Source: Entrophospora sp. SA101 (taxonomy: Eukaryota > Glomeromycota > Glomeromycetes > Entrophosporales > Entrophosporaceae). From it: a stretch of 64,000 bases of DNA. Position numbers and translations under genes: made by a program. How positions within the stretch are numbered: the first letter of the stretch is position 1; the number at the start of each line of letters is the position of its first letter. The stretch covers positions 3,967 to 67,966 of the forward strand of contig CAUDNR010002480.1 of NCBI GenBank assembly GCA_958430865.1, written 5' to 3'. Of the stretch, positions 12,660 to 25,640 are shown piece after piece. The notes under the pieces were generated by a model, which saw only the letters and a program-made list of their open reading frames with translations, had not been told where the DNA came from and did not search any database.

Positions 12660-13490
12660 AATTTTTTTATTGATGATTCATCCTCATCATCTATTGATAT
12701 AGTAGATTGTTGACCCAGTTTCTTTTGTAATTTAGCCTGTTCAATTAATTTACTAAGTAGGTGGCTTGTATAGAATGCATCCAAATGGTATTTATCTCTT
12801 GACATTTTAATTCTGCCAAGTTAATAATCTTTTCAAGTTGGTAATGATAATATTATGGAAACAACAATGAATTTTCCATGCAGTTGGTCCACTTTATGTA
12901 TTTGAATCCCAACATTTTCAGCATAGAATTCAGGGGTGTCTTTGGTGATTTTAGGTCTCATTCTTCCCTGAATATCCATTATTAGGTAATGGTCATGTGG
13001 CAGATTATGAAAAGGTTTTTTTACCTGTGGTCAATTCCCACATAATCATCCCAAAATTATAAATGTCTGGTTCTTTTGTATATTGTTTACATGATAATAC
13101 TTTAGGTGCCAGATATGGAATGACTCCAAAGATCTCATTTGGATTAAATTATTAAGTAAACCTCCATTTTTAGCATATTTAAATACCAACATATATTAAT
13201 TTATGCTTAGATCTTTTGTAATGTCAAAGCATTTGTTGACAAGAAAATCCATTTTACTATTTGCTTCTAAATAAATTATAAATATAATTAAATTATTTAT
13301 TATATAATATTATATAACAATAATCAATGTTACCTCTTTTAAAATATCCATAATTTTATCACTTGAGTTATATACTTTTTTTAATACTACATTTCCTTCC
13401 CAACTCCAAATTGCTTTATAAATTTCACTAAAGCCATCTTTAGCTAAATATTCAATATTTTTGAATTCATTAAAGGGAATCCATTCAATA
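12660..13490 (-). pseudogene. protein kinase relic, catalytic loop deleted
   Basis: On the minus strand, fragments in order read IEWIPFNEFKNIEYLAKDGF, then SEIYKAIW and VVLKK (glycine-loop region and the VAIK-type lysine). Next come ITKDLSIN, YMLVFKYAKNGGLLNN (hinge region), and then directly GVIPYLAPKVL with EPDIYNFGMIMWEL (APE-like motif and subdomain IX). The HRD and DFG segments between hinge and APE are missing, APE reads APK, and the remainder is full of stops. This is a decayed member of the expanded tyrosine-kinase-like families common in Glomeromycotina; the lineage link is from general knowledge of that expansion. Confidence 0.7.
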
Positions 13491-13559
13491 TCAATACATC
13501 TATTTTACATTTATAAAGAAACTTGGTTATTTCTTTATTTCTACAATCAGCTGCTAAGT

Positions 13560-13950
13560 TCTTACTCCCTCTGGTTTTTTGTTGAATAGTAAAGATATTC
13601 TTTGCAGTAGCATTGTAATTATTCACAATACACATCTAAACTCGATAAGTCGGACATTTATTTATATTATAAAGTACTTTAAACAATTGATTGCTGCGTC
13701 CGACTTGTCGAGTTTAGATGTATTGTTGAAATCTTTTACAATGATTGTTGTAACCTTTTTAGTAATGTTGTAATTGTTGACAATGATGGTTGTAACATTG
13801 TAATTATTCACAGCAGCATTGTTGAAATCTTTTACGAAAATTGTTGTAATCCTTTGCACCATGTTGTAATTATTATTGTAATCTTTTGTAACAATGTTGT
13901 AATTATTCATAGCATCATTGTAATCTTTTGCAACAGTGTCAGCGAAATCC
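13560..13950. repeat. degenerate short tandem repeat (ttgttgaaatcttttac-like)
   Basis: Variants of ttgtaatcttttgcaacaat and ttgtaattattcacagca alternate about eight times. The array is split by the 90 bp hairpin element at 13631-13720. No coding is apparent; open frames on both strands are products of the repeat. Confidence 0.6.
13631..13720. mobile_element. 90 bp MITE with ~24 bp TIRs and TA target duplication
   Basis: The left end carries acatctaaactcgataagtc and the right end the matching inverted copy (gacttgtcgagtttagatg), with one mismatch over ~23 bp. TA dinucleotides at 13629-13630 and 13721-13722 fit a Tc1/mariner-type target site duplication. Removing the element joins attcacaa-TA-ttgttgaaatc, which matches the surrounding tandem repeat. 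Confidence 0.75.
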
Positions 13951-14101
13951 TATTATGAATTCCGGGCATTCTGATAAAGTTTTATCAACGAACTTTTGTT
14001 ACAACGAATTTAAATGGTCAGTTCCATACATTCGTTATGACAAGGTTAGACTGAATCAACTTATATCGAATACGCCGGTGAATTACATTAAAACGTAGCA
14101 A

Positions 14102-14520
14102 TTAAAATATTGTTTTGTACAATTTCTTAGTCATTTCCTGTACCATTGCGTCCTCTACAATTTTCTGAGCGTTAGTGTTGTTTATTGTAATAATATTATT
14201 TGTGGGTGTAAAACTATCAAACGATAGAGACCTTATTTCATTTAACATTTCTGAAGCTAATTTCTTAATTGAGGTATTAATTGTGGCGTGGTTCAATGCC
14301 AAATCATGGTTATGTTCGTCACAAATGCTTGTAAACAGTTTTAGTTACAGGTATTATTAGCATCAGTATCTTTTTTTGGCTCATAAGTGCAGCTACATCT
14401 GCAGGCAAATGTTCTTTTTTTTTTTTTGCGATTATCGTTTTATCAAAATCCTTGTTCATTACCATATCGATAAATGAAATTTCCAATCTGATCCCAATTG
14501 TCAAATTCTTAATATATGTA
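14102..14520 (-). pseudogene. possible transposon-derived relic (C-x-EHNH motif)
   Basis: Minus-strand pieces in two frames can be joined to read KKKEHLPADVAAL, then CDEHNHDLALNHATINTS, then SEMLNEIRSLSFDSF and ending KKLYKTIF with a stop at 14102. The C-x-EHNH string resembles the zinc-binding end of FAR1/WRKY-GCM1-type DNA-binding domains in MULE transposases. Frame changes and missing upstream sequence suggest a dead copy. The assignment is tentative. Confidence 0.3.
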
Positions 14521-14996
14521 AATTATTTATATATTGATTTTGGGTATCAAAATTGGTTTCAGATATCCAAATCTTTAAAAATGTTGGTTTGTAACAAACA
14601 TTGATTTAGAATTGAATCAGATGCGGCAGTAACTTATCTATTTGGTTCACGGTCACTGATTAGTTTGGGTAGAGCAGGAGGATTTGATATTTTATGATGC
14701 AAATATTATATTTATTATTATTATATTTTAAATCTATTAGAATAATTAAACAAAGATGATTCCTAATATAACTAAATAATATATCAATAATCCATATTAT
14801 CCTTATTAATACCAAACCAATTATTAGTTGACAAAGAAATTAATTGTTCAATTAAGTAATTGATCTAAATTATTATTATTATTAAATAAATAAAAAAATA
14901 AAATCATAATGATAATAACAATAAAATTATAATGATAAAATTTAATAAAAAATATGTAGTCAACTAAATAACATATCTCTGTTGGCAAAATAATAT
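14521..14996. other. intergenic, 3' flank of fatty acid hydroxylase gene
   Basis: AT-rich spacer with att/taa tracts. No gene is seen. Confidence 0.4.
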
Positions 14997-16220
14997 CTAT
15001 TTTAATTCTGTACTAAACGCTATATCCCACACCTTACTCGTAATTCCATAACCTAATTCATAATTTTTATAATGATGAGCCAAATGGTAAGTTTTCATTG
15101 TTTTGAAATGGTCACCAAAAGGTTTAGCATGATGAAGATGGTAGTGTGTCAAATCATAACAAACATAACCAAATACTGCGCCAGCAATTATACCATGTGC
15201 TATATTTTCAGGAAATATCATTTTTCCTAATGTTATAATTGGATATGCAATTGCACCCCCAAGAACCGGTGGCATGACAAGTCTTAGTCTGTTTAATTAT
15301 ATTTATTTATTTATTATATAATTTATACGTTAGAAATATTCAACCAACTTCATATAATAAAATAATAATTATAAAATAAAAAATAAAATACTGACTTGTC
15401 CATAGGTAAATAATGGTGTATTCCATGCAAGGTGAAATGTATTGTAAGTGCATAAGGATGATCAGGTAAAAAATTGTCAACATGAAACAAAAATCTATGC
15501 AAAGTGTATTCTAGTAAAGTCCAAACTACAATACCGCATAAAAATAACATAAAAACTAGTAATGGATTTAAAGCCTCGGATGCCATGTATCCATGATAAA
15601 CTGATATTGGAATCCATAAAATTGGAACAATGTACCAAGGCGTTTTGGTCAATAATTCTAAATAATCATTTCCGAATAACTTTGCTGAATATGGAAGATG
15701 GCGTGGTTGATGAATTTGCTTGAGATAAAATTCTTTGGTGAAATTACAATTAAACATTTGTAAAAATAATGGTTTTGTTAAATCCAAAAATTTTTCTTTT
15801 TGATAATCATTAACTATGTTTGTATTTTTTACTTCAAATTCATCTGCTATTTATTTTGATCAAATAAAAAAATAATAATTGTAATATTAGTTTCAAAAAC
15901 AACAACAGAAACAAAAATTATTATTAGCGTTTACAATTATATAGTTGTTTTTTATTACCAGTTTGGACCACTTCTCCTATACATGACTCTAATAATACTT
16001 CATAAGCTATTTCAGAATGCAAATGTGAAGAAGGATCTGACAAGATGTTTGAAACATCTTTTCCTGCCCAGTCTTTAAGTAGCTCAGGACCTCCAGGATG
16101 ATCGGTTACAAAGTCTGTCAGATCATATACTTTTTTATTGTGGATTACCCAAAGGTCAGAAATGTCATTGTGTCTTGCCACTTCTTCAACGGTATATCTG
16201 AAAAGTATGCGTCCGGGCAT
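14997..16220 (-). CDS. SCS7: fatty acid 2-hydroxylase (cytochrome b5 + sterol desaturase fold)
   Basis: Three exons (16220-15935, 15846-15396, 15288-14997) give 342 aa. Residues ~5-80 form a cytochrome b5 domain with the haem-ligand HPGG motif (DFVTDHPGGPELL) and a second His in DPSSHLHS. The C-terminal half has four hydrophobic segments and the di-iron His clusters of the fatty acid hydroxylase superfamily: HRFLFH, HFTLHGIHH, HYHLHH and HLAHH. Splicing at 15396/15288 produces LPMDKLRLVMPP, a typical junction in this family. The enzyme acts in the ER membrane and 2-hydroxylates the N-acyl chain of ceramide, with electrons relayed by the fused cytochrome b5. The start was placed at MPGRI because the upstream open codons are mainly a poly-A-encoded Lys run. 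Yeast Scs7 is 384 aa, so this is slightly short. Confidence 0.93.
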
Positions 16221-16594
16221 TTTTTTTTTTTTTTGTGATTCACAAAGCAAATAAGTTTTTTGGGTTATTGACTCTTTATAAGTGGGCTGGTAGTGGGCTG
16301 GACTGATGGCAATAAAAAATCTATCGTTAAATTTTTTTTTAAATAATGTTACACGATAAGTCGAATGTTATTATATAGATGATCGTGATCCCCGGATCTA
16401 TAATGGATTACCCATACATGTTAATATTAATATATGGGAGAGAAACCTTTCTTTTATATAAAAATTTTCAAGGTTGGATGCATTCTAATGATAATTATTC
16501 TATAATGGATGACAATGAACATATTTAAAGGTAACTCATTTATAAAATATTTTATTTTATTAAAAATAAAAGGTAATGATTTTTGAATGCCGTT

Positions 16595-17175
16595 TTAAAA
16601 TCCAACTTTATATTCATAAATCTTTTTAATATAATATGTGCCGGCACCAATTGATAAAATACTTAATGTTAATGGGATTGGTTTCTTTGTCTTGATTGCT
16701 CTTGGAATCATTGATCCTGTCAAAACAGTCGATGCAGCTTATAATAATATTAATATATGATCATGTGATAAATAATATATTAATATAATATTCATAATGA
16801 TAAATTTCTAATATAATTAATTAATTAATTACCGAGAGCAGTTTCATGTCCATAATCTTTATTATTTTCAATTAAATAACTTTTTTAAAAATAAATTTTT
16901 AATAAATAAAATCTTTTGATTAATTATTAAATTTTTCAAATAATTTTACCCAGCTATTAAATAAAGTGAAGATACTCCTAGTCCTGCTGTTAATGAAGGA
17001 ACTGATCCTTTTTTAGCATAAGCTGCAATCCCTCCGATTGCACCTATCCAATAATAATCATTTTATTACTTTTCATGATGAGTTATTATTGATTATTAAT
17101 TATTAATTATTAATTATTAATTGATTGATCTTACTTACATATAGCTCCCATTGTGTAAGAAGGATGATGTGACAT
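16595..17175 (-). CDS. TMEM14-family small membrane protein
   Basis: Four exons (17175-17139, 17043-16950, 16879-16833, 16737-16595) join in frame to 106 aa. Three to four hydrophobic segments are visible. Characteristic family strings are YTMGAICAIGGIAAYAKKGS, PSLTAGLGVSSLYL and GHETALAASTVL, ending in a basic tail. TMEM14 / UPF0136 proteins are small four-helix membrane proteins; animal TMEM14C takes part in mitochondrial porphyrin import. A mitochondrial location here is family inference. The gene is divergent with UBR1, with start codons ~330 bp apart, so the two may share a promoter region. Confidence 0.88.
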
Positions 17176-17507
17176 TATTTTTTATTTTTTTAAAAAAAAA
17201 GATTTGACGAAGGAAAATTTTTTTGAAGATTAAAAATAACGAGATGATTCTTTTACGTCATGCTTTTGTTGTACGACAAAGTGTTGAGGTTACATAATTT
17301 TAAAAATTAAAAAATCGTTGAAAATTAACTGCTGATAATTTTTTTTATAAAATAAAAAAAAAAACTTTAACAAAAAAGACACGAAAAAATAAAAACAATT
17401 TCTTAACTCTCTTTAAACATTTGCGATTTCGAATTCCCACTAATACTAATATTATTAATTGTTCATAATTTTGTTTTATATATATATATATATATCCATT
17501 TTCAATA
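17176..17507. promoter_or_regulatory. divergent promoter region TMEM14-like / UBR1
   Basis: This is the ~330 bp between two divergent start codons. It contains poly-A/poly-T tracts and a (ta)n run at about 17477-17494, immediately upstream of the UBR1 start, that could serve as a TATA-like element. The promoter role is inferred from position only. Confidence 0.35.
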
Positions 17508-20500
17508 ATGGAACCAGAGGCATCTACTTCAAATCTTTATACAACAACAAATTCAAATGATCTTAAAACCATACCACTTTCCAAATTCTTACAGCTTTGT
17601 CCTGCAAATTTTGATTATAAACTGTCAGAGGATGCTAAACAGAAAATACTAGGGAGATTGTTTTCTGAATTTTGGAAATCAAATGAAGATTACAGAGATT
17701 TATTTTTTCCAAATGGTTTTGGTGATGGCAATTATGAATATAAGCTTAGTCTGGCTCAAAGTTCTAATGTAAATAATCATTCCCTCGAAAAAGGAAGACC
17801 TTGTGGTCATGTATTCAAAAAAGGTGAAGGTGTTTATAGATGCAGGTATGAATTAGTTTTAATTTGTGATTAAAAGCGTACAAATATATAGATTTTATTA
17901 TAGTCAAATTAAATTAGATTTAAGATAGATATTTATAATTAATCTTAGTATTATTAATATTGTTTACAAGATAGCTAACATGTCAAGGTTATTGTACATC
18001 TTATTATTGCATTGCATAGAGATTGCGCAATTGACGGAACATGTGTTTTCTGCACTCGTTGTTTTCACGCAACAGATCACGAAGATCACGACGTTATTTT
18101 TTCTATAACTACTAGTTGGAGTGGATGCTGTGATTGTGGTGATCCAGAGGCTTGGAAAGTTCCTATTCATTGTGCTTATCATTCACCCGAGATTACAAAT
18201 ACTTTGGATTCAATTAACAGTCGAAATTTACCAACTGATCTATTAAATTCAATTCATGAAGCAATATCCACTGTGCTTGTCTTTATGATTGATACTTTAT
18301 CTGCTTCTCCCGAAGAAAAATTGCCTCCTAGTGAAGTAGATCAAGTTAAAAAAGAGGCAATCGAATCGAGCTACTCTATTCGATATCTTACCACTACTCC
18401 AGATGAAAAATTGTTTGCCATAATACTTTGGAATGATGAAAGTCATTCTTTCAGTGAAGTCATTGATCAACTTGCTGATGCTACTGGTTGCACGAAGGAT
18501 GCAGCAAAATCAATTGCTGAAAGAGTCGATTCATATGTACGTCGAAAATTTATTTTTATATTTTCTACTTCGATTTTATTATCATTAAATGAAATTTATT
18601 TAACCAACTTTATGTTAATTAAGAAAAACAATTTTTTTATAAATAAATAAATGTATATTATACACACACATACATATGCTTCTTCTTTTTTTTTTTTTGA
18701 AAATGTCTTATATAAAATTTTATAAAAATGTTTTCAGGGCCGTGACATAGTAGAAATATCTGATGATATTCCACGCCTTCTTAGCATTGCTCGTACCATC
18801 TCTTCCATAGGTTTAGCTGTTACAATTCGTTCAGCCAGAGATACCTTTCGTGAAGAAATGTGCGGCCTATTTATTGATTGGTTGAAAGATCTTGCTAATG
18901 GCATGGTTGGATCAAACATTCATGTGCTAAGAGAGATAATCTGTGAAGAACTATGTAAAAAATGGAAGAAACCACTTGTAAAAAAAAATTCAATTTTTAA
19001 GCTCAATGAAAAAATTAGACTTTTCAATAAAATTTTTTTATCTCAGGATGAAAGATATGAAAATGAGGATGTTGATTCTAATCAAATGAGCGATGGTGAC
19101 GAGGCAATGGAATGTTATGATGACGACGACGATGACGACGACGATGAAGATGATGACGACGATGACGATGATCAAGATGACCGTATTGTTGAAACTGGTT
19201 CGATTGATGAAATGTCAACGGATGAAAGATCAATCGATACTACTACAGAACCAATGGAAGAAGATGAGTCGCCCACTTCATTATACAAGGCATCAACTAC
19301 AAATCAACTAGCCGAAGACTTTAATAAGAAATTAAGGCTTGATAAATTATTTCTTTTGGACTTTAGACTTTGGAAAGAAGCTCGATCTGGTCTAAAAAAA
19401 TTGTATATCAAAACTTTAGCTACTGACCCTGAATATAAGAAAATAATGGGTAATTTTTTTTATAACAAAAAAAAAAAACTAATCATACATTATAAAATTC
19501 TAAAAATTCTACAAATCCATTTTATTATTAATAGGTATACGATTTGCTAGAAATTACGTGAAAATTGCCAAAGCCTTTCTTACTCCTGATCGTGAGCCTG
19601 AATATTCAATTATACTTTTTTCAATACAACTTTTTCCTATCGCAACAATATCATCAATACTTGTTAACAAATATCATTTTCTTAGTACAATATTTGCAGT
19701 GTTTCACACTTTTTTCACATCAGATGCTGTTGGAGATGTAAAAGATATTGATCCATCTGCCAGAATTAATTGTGAAGCTCCTAGTTTTAAAAATAGATGT
19801 TATTTTCATATATTTAGTGATTTCAAAAATATAATGAGCACCACAGCTGTAAAAGAGTCAGTTCATAGACATTCACAATATTTAGTTCAATATCTTAACT
19901 TGATCACTCTGTTTCAAGGAATGAATCCCAACGTACGTGCTACCCAACAACATGTTGAATATGAGACTGAAAGTTGGGTGAATGCTTTCAATGTTACGTT
20001 ACAAATAGCAAAAAGTTGTCGCCAGTTTTCTGAATGTTATACAGTGAATACAAAGGTCTTGTCTATAACAATACGTAAAACTTTAAAAAAATTATACGAG
20101 TGGTGTGCAAGACATGTAGAAGATGACATGGATAATATGGATGAAACAAATGACGAACAACAGGTGACAGATACAAATTTCAATACTAACGAATCATATG
20201 CCCCCTTTTCAAGAGATATGAAATATTCATATTATACCAGAATAGAGGATTCAGAAGACAATTCGATTATGTTGCGCGATTCAGATTTTCATGATGTAAT
20301 GTTTCCACAGAATCCATATTCGCCCACTTACAGAGTTATAAAGTTTGATGTCTCGTCACAGCCTGTCAGTTTTCATCATCCATTGCATTGGTTTCTTGCT
20401 CAGTTAATTGAAAATGTTGAATTGCTGGATGAAGATTTGTTGAAACAAAATGGTTGGGATAGCTTTCAAAATATGGTGATGGACATTAATTCTGAAAATG

Positions 20501-23500
20501 CAGATGATTCGTCTATAGTGATACGAGCTCGTGAAAAAATGTTGGCAATACTAGATTATCCTTTAAGAGGTAATATTTTTAATGGACCTTTTTGTGTGTA
20601 AATGGAAAATATATTAACTATTACTATTACTATTACTATTTCTAGTATTGGTATTGTTAGTGCAAATAAGAGCAGGTCTATGGGTTCGAAATGGTTTTGG
20701 TATTCGTAGTCAGGTATAGTATATTATATAATAAATCTAAATTTTATTATTATAATACCAAACAAAGTATCTTTAATATTTAATCTTTTTTTTTTTTAAA
20801 TTAAAAGTGTCATCATTATCGGGATGTCTCTCTTCGAGAAAATACATATGATGAAGACGTTTTCTTAATTCAGACTGCATTTATAATTTTGGATCCTGAC
20901 CTTGTTCTTGCCACAATTTTAGATCGATTTGACCTTATTGATTGGTTCAATGGAAAAAGCTCTCACAAAACATATGATTCTACACAGTTAACTTTTATTG
21001 TAGAAGAACTTTTAATACTACTCATCACATGTGTAAATGAACGAACAAATGCTGCTGGTTTGAGCATCGAAGAGGAAATCAAAAGTGAAATAATACACAG
21101 TTTATGCCTTGGACCATTGGCTTATTCCGAACTTTCTAAACGTATACCAGAACGCCTTACACAAAGTACATCATTTGACAAAGTCTTACCAGATCTTGCC
21201 AATTATCGATCACCGGATAGTCTAACAGATAATGGATTATATGAATTAAAAGACCAGTATTTTGATGATGTAGATCCTTACTTTATGCATTACTCGCGTA
21301 ACAATAGAGAAGAGGCTGAAGATGTTTTGAAAAATAGGTCAAAGAAAAAAATGGATGATTCTGAAAAGGACAAAACTCCATTGATAATTCCAAAGCTTGT
21401 ACCTATAACCAAGGGACCTTATGTAAAATTAGGAAACATATTACATGTGAGATTGATGAATCAAATTATTTACTATTCTTTATGGAATGTCAAAAAGGAT
21501 AACAAAATCAAATCTGACACAATTATGGAAGAAGCTCTACATTTGATCATCTTGGCCTTATTAGATGAAAATAATGATGCAATAAAGGAATATAAACGAA
21601 AAGGAAAACAAAAGGCATCAGATAATATTTTATCAACAAATGATACTTATTATCCTACAGGATTTATGTATTATGCAGTATCTGATCGTTTCCAAGATCC
21701 TGATGTTAATATAATGAAGTCGCCAGTTTCTACTAATACTCTATTAGATTTGTTATTAGACTTATCCTCAAATTCAAATTTCAAAGACTACCATCATAAA
21801 ATAAATTATATTTTGGACCAATTTGAAAAACATAGTAATGAAAATGTGAGATTTGTGATCAGTAATCATCGTGAAAAATTGAATGACAAACTACAAACTA
21901 AAGGTAGTGAGGATACCGAACTTACCGAACAAGAAAAGAAAAAAAAAGCAGCCAAGGAAAGGCAAAAAAAGATAATGGAACAATTTGCTAAAGCACAACA
22001 AAGCTTTATAGATAAGCATGAAAGTTTTTACGATATTGATGAGGGCATGTATGATGATGAATGGGAAATAACTACTGATGAACATTTGGAGGGTGACTTG
22101 TCAAAAGAAACAATTTGGCCATTCCCAACAGGAACTTGTATAGTGTGTCAAGAGGATACCAATTCATCATCATTATATGGAATGCTGGGATTGATTCAAC
22201 CGTCTACTTTGATGCGAAGAACTCCATTTAATGACAATGATTTTGTTTTTGAAACCATTAATTTACCAGAGAATTTAGATAACAAATATGATAGAAGTAT
22301 GCCTTATGGTGTTGCTTCGTCTCTATATTCGGCTGATGACAATTCATCAAAATCATCACGTGTATTGTTAAGTAAAGGATTTCCTTCAGATTCATGTAGG
22401 CTAGGAATGTATGCGTCAACATGTGGACATTTAATGCATGTAAAATGTTTTGATAATTATTTCTTATCTTTAGAACAAAGGCATCAATTACAATTGACCA
22501 GAAATCATCCAGAAGATGTGAAACGTAAAGAGTTCTTGTGTCCTTTATGCAAAAGTCTAGGAAATGTATTATTCCCAATAACGTGGAAAGGGAAAAAGGA
22601 AGTATTTCCTGGTGTGCTGGAAGTACAAGAAGATTTTGGGACATGGATAAATAGTAAATGTATGGCGGGAATGACGAAATTAAATTCATTTGCACAATCA
22701 TTAGATCAAACAGTTTTTAATGAACCACCTAGGCGATACACACAAAATTTAAGAAACTCTTTTGATGTTAGAGATTTGGCTCAGACAACTGGATTTTCAC
22801 CTTTGGCTCAAACACAAAGACGACGTAATAGTAGTGGAGCTGGTAGATTTATTTCACAAATAGTTCATATGTTGAGAACACCGACTCAACCAACAGATGA
22901 TAACACTGGTGGTCCAATTATTGGTGGTCCTGGTGACGAATTCCAACCAAATATAGTTGCTGCATCATCGTCATCAACATCAGCAGCAGCATCAAGAAAT
23001 GATGGATTAGATGAGGATCGTATTATAACAATTCGCATGTATGATCTTTTGGCAGAAGTTGTGGAAAAGTTAGTCAGTAGTAATAAATTGGAAATAACTT
23101 TTCAGACTACAGAGAAGTCTTTAAAACATATTGAGTACATGTGGGATCTATTTGGATACACAATATCATGTATTGAGATAAGCCAGAGAGGCGTTGGTAA
23201 CTCGGTTAATGAAAATCAACAAGTCACAACATTAATGAATGGAATCAATTCACAGACATCAACACTGCTTAGAATTCTTTCTGAAACACTAGATTCATAT
23301 TTAAATATAATGTTAGCAGGCCAAGAGTACGAAGTAAGATTGAAACAGATAGCAACACATCGTCTTCAACAAATATTCTATGAACATCCGCTTCTACAGC
23401 CAAATAAAGCAGAACAAGATATAATATCAAATCCATTACCTGATAGTACACGAAGGATCAACGGACTATTTGATAAAAGTTTTCTTTTCACAAAAGTAAA

Positions 23501-24980
23501 ACCTTTATTACTTGAAGATCCTTTCTTAATACTTGTTGAGTTATGTATGTACACAGTCACAGCACTGGATTATGATGTACATCATTTGATGCATTTATTA
23601 TTCATAGCAGAAATTGCCAGAACAATTATTTCATTAATTGAATCTACTTTTAATGAAAACACAAAATCATGGACGGAAGATCCACGACTAAAGGAGCTTT
23701 TAAAAAACCAACAACAACATCAACAAGTACAACAACAACAAGAAGAACAGCAGCAACAACAGCAGCAAAATAAAAAACAAAAAACAAATGGTACACAAGG
23801 TTTTAATAATAATTGTTGTTATAATGATAGCAACAATAACAACTCAATAAGAAGTTTCACTTTCTGGATTATGAGACAATTGGGATATAACGATCAAATT
23901 ATATTAAAATTTTTAAATGAGATTGGCGATCAAATGTTTGCAAAAATCATAAGATCATTTAGTTTACCATATTTGAGGAAATGTATAATATTATTACACG
24001 CAAGGTTTGGTGTTGTGTTTCCAAGTTCTGAAACAGAGAAACTCAAAACTGATGAGATAGAATTCGTTAGGCTATGTAAATTGTTGAGACTTCCTTCAAT
24101 GTTAGAAGAAATTTGTGCGATAAACACCGATACAACAACGGATTTTACAAAATTAGCAGTTATTGCAGGTTGGTGTCATCACTTGTTTGTGCTTCGACAA
24201 GAGTTATCACTACCCTTCACACAATCAGTCACAACGCCAATAGATAGAAATAATACAACAAACTTGCTTGTATCAAGCAGCGTGGCCATTCGCAGTAGCT
24301 CACAAACATCAGCGAATGACCCATATTTCATAGATATTCAACTTAATCATCCAGCTATATTTGAGCTTATTGGTTTACCAAAAAGGCTAGACTTTTTGTT
24401 TGAAGAAAGCATGAGAAGAGTGTGTAAAAAGTGTAATACTATACCAAATGAACCTGCATTGTGTTTATTGTGTGGTGCATTTGTTTGTAGTCAGAGTTAT
24501 TGTTGTTTTGAATCAGAAAGAGGTGAATGCAATAATCATGCTAGAAGGTAAAATGAAATTTGATAACTCATTCATTAATCAATGATTAATAATTAATATT
24601 AACACAAAACGTTTCATTTCCAATTTAGTTGTGGCGGCGATAAAGGGATTTATCTATTAGTGAAAAAATGTGTATTATTATTACTTCATAACGATAATGG
24701 ATGTTTTATGAATGCACCATATCTTGACACACACGGAGAAGTTGATCATGGATTAAAGTAATTATTATTATTGTTAGAACTATTCGTTTAATCAATAATA
24801 TCTATTGCTAATTATTTTATTTATTATTTATAATATTTTCTAAGACGCGGCAAACCTCAATATCTTAATCAAAAAAGGTATGACGAAATTCGTAGATTAT
24901 GGATAACGCACGGTGTTCCAGTACAAATTGCAAGAAAAATTGAACAAATATTTGATGTTGGAGGGTGGTCAACAATGTAA
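17508..24980 (+). CDS. UBR1: UBR1-type E3 ubiquitin ligase (N-recognin)
   Basis: Eight exons (17508-17845, 18020-18536, 18738-19449, 19535-20569, 20646-20713, 20808-24547, 24629-24757, 24845-24980) total 6675 nt, giving 2224 aa. The UBR-box zinc finger lies at ~99-168 (GHVFKKGEGVYRC, then DCAIDGTCVFCTRCFHATDH and CCDCGD), the type-1 N-degron pocket. A ClpS-like N-domain (FAIILWNDESHSFSEVIDQL) sits at ~240-320. An Asp/Glu run is at ~412-433. A UBR-type RING-H2 (TCIVCQED, then CGHLMHVKCF and CPLCKSLGN) is at ~1334-1472, and a poly-Gln tract at ~1857-1880. The C-terminal UBR cap with CKKCNTIP, CLLCGAFVC and HGEVDHGL begins at ~2095. It ubiquitylates proteins bearing destabilising N-termini. It is longer than yeast Ubr1 (1950 aa), partly through low-complexity inserts. 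Exon 4 onward lies inside the inverted repeat and has an identical copy. Confidence 0.95.
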
Positions 24981-25287
24981 TATATATCAAACCTTAGTTG
25001 ATCGATCAGTTAGTTATTAATAGCAATAATAATAATTGTAACAACAGTAATAGTAGCGAGCAGTGTATATCTTTTTACATTATTGTTATTATTATTATTA
25101 TTATTAATATTTAATTTCTATTTTCTTTTGTTAAATATTTAATTTTTTTATTTTACTATCTTTATTATTATTATTAAATAAAATCCTACTTTTTCTAAGA
25201 AAAGAAGTGTACCATCTTTATTATATTGATTGTTGGGTCATCCGGGTCACTTTTTTTTGAAATTTTCTTTCACGTGATCAAATAATA
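24981..25287. other. UBR1 3' flank
   Basis: AT-rich sequence with (att)n at ~25084-25105. No gene. Confidence 0.4.
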
Positions 25288-25640
25288 TTAACATTTCTTT
25301 GCCTTTTGACTATTTGGACTAGAGTAATAATAATAAAATTCACATTGTTCACCACAAACAAAACATATCTTATTTACATGAATAATATTAAATTTCCATG
25401 CTACTTTTGCGAATTTAATTTATCATTGACTTTTACTTTTAAAAATAATCCCGAGAACTCATCTTGTTGAACTTCTGAGGTTAAGCCTTTGAAAGAGTTC
25501 CCGCAAGTGTACTGAATGCCATCTAAAAATCTACTTAATTTAGCAGATTCTTTATGGTCAAGTTTCCATTTATCTATCACACGCATTCTCCGCATTGATA
25601 CTGACATTTTTTGCACATTGTGCACTATGACTAAACCTCA
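25288..25640 (-). pseudogene. Cys-rich small protein relic
   Basis: On the minus strand one frame reads CTMCKKCQYQCGECV. A second frame continues with VIDKWKLDHKESAKLSRFLD, GIQYTCGNSFKGLT and SGLFLKVKVNDKL. A third reads KICFVCGEQCEFYYYY, SSPNSQKAKKC and a stop at 25288. Together these look like one zinc-binding protein with CxxC pairs at both ends, broken by two frame changes. I do not recognise the family. Splicing could join the frames, but no clear GT..AG pairs are visible. It lies tail-to-tail with UBR1. Confidence 0.4.

Noticed and set aside
22258..22701. 147-codon minus-strand frame inside UBR1
   Set aside because: Antisense shadow of the RING region of UBR1, without independent support.
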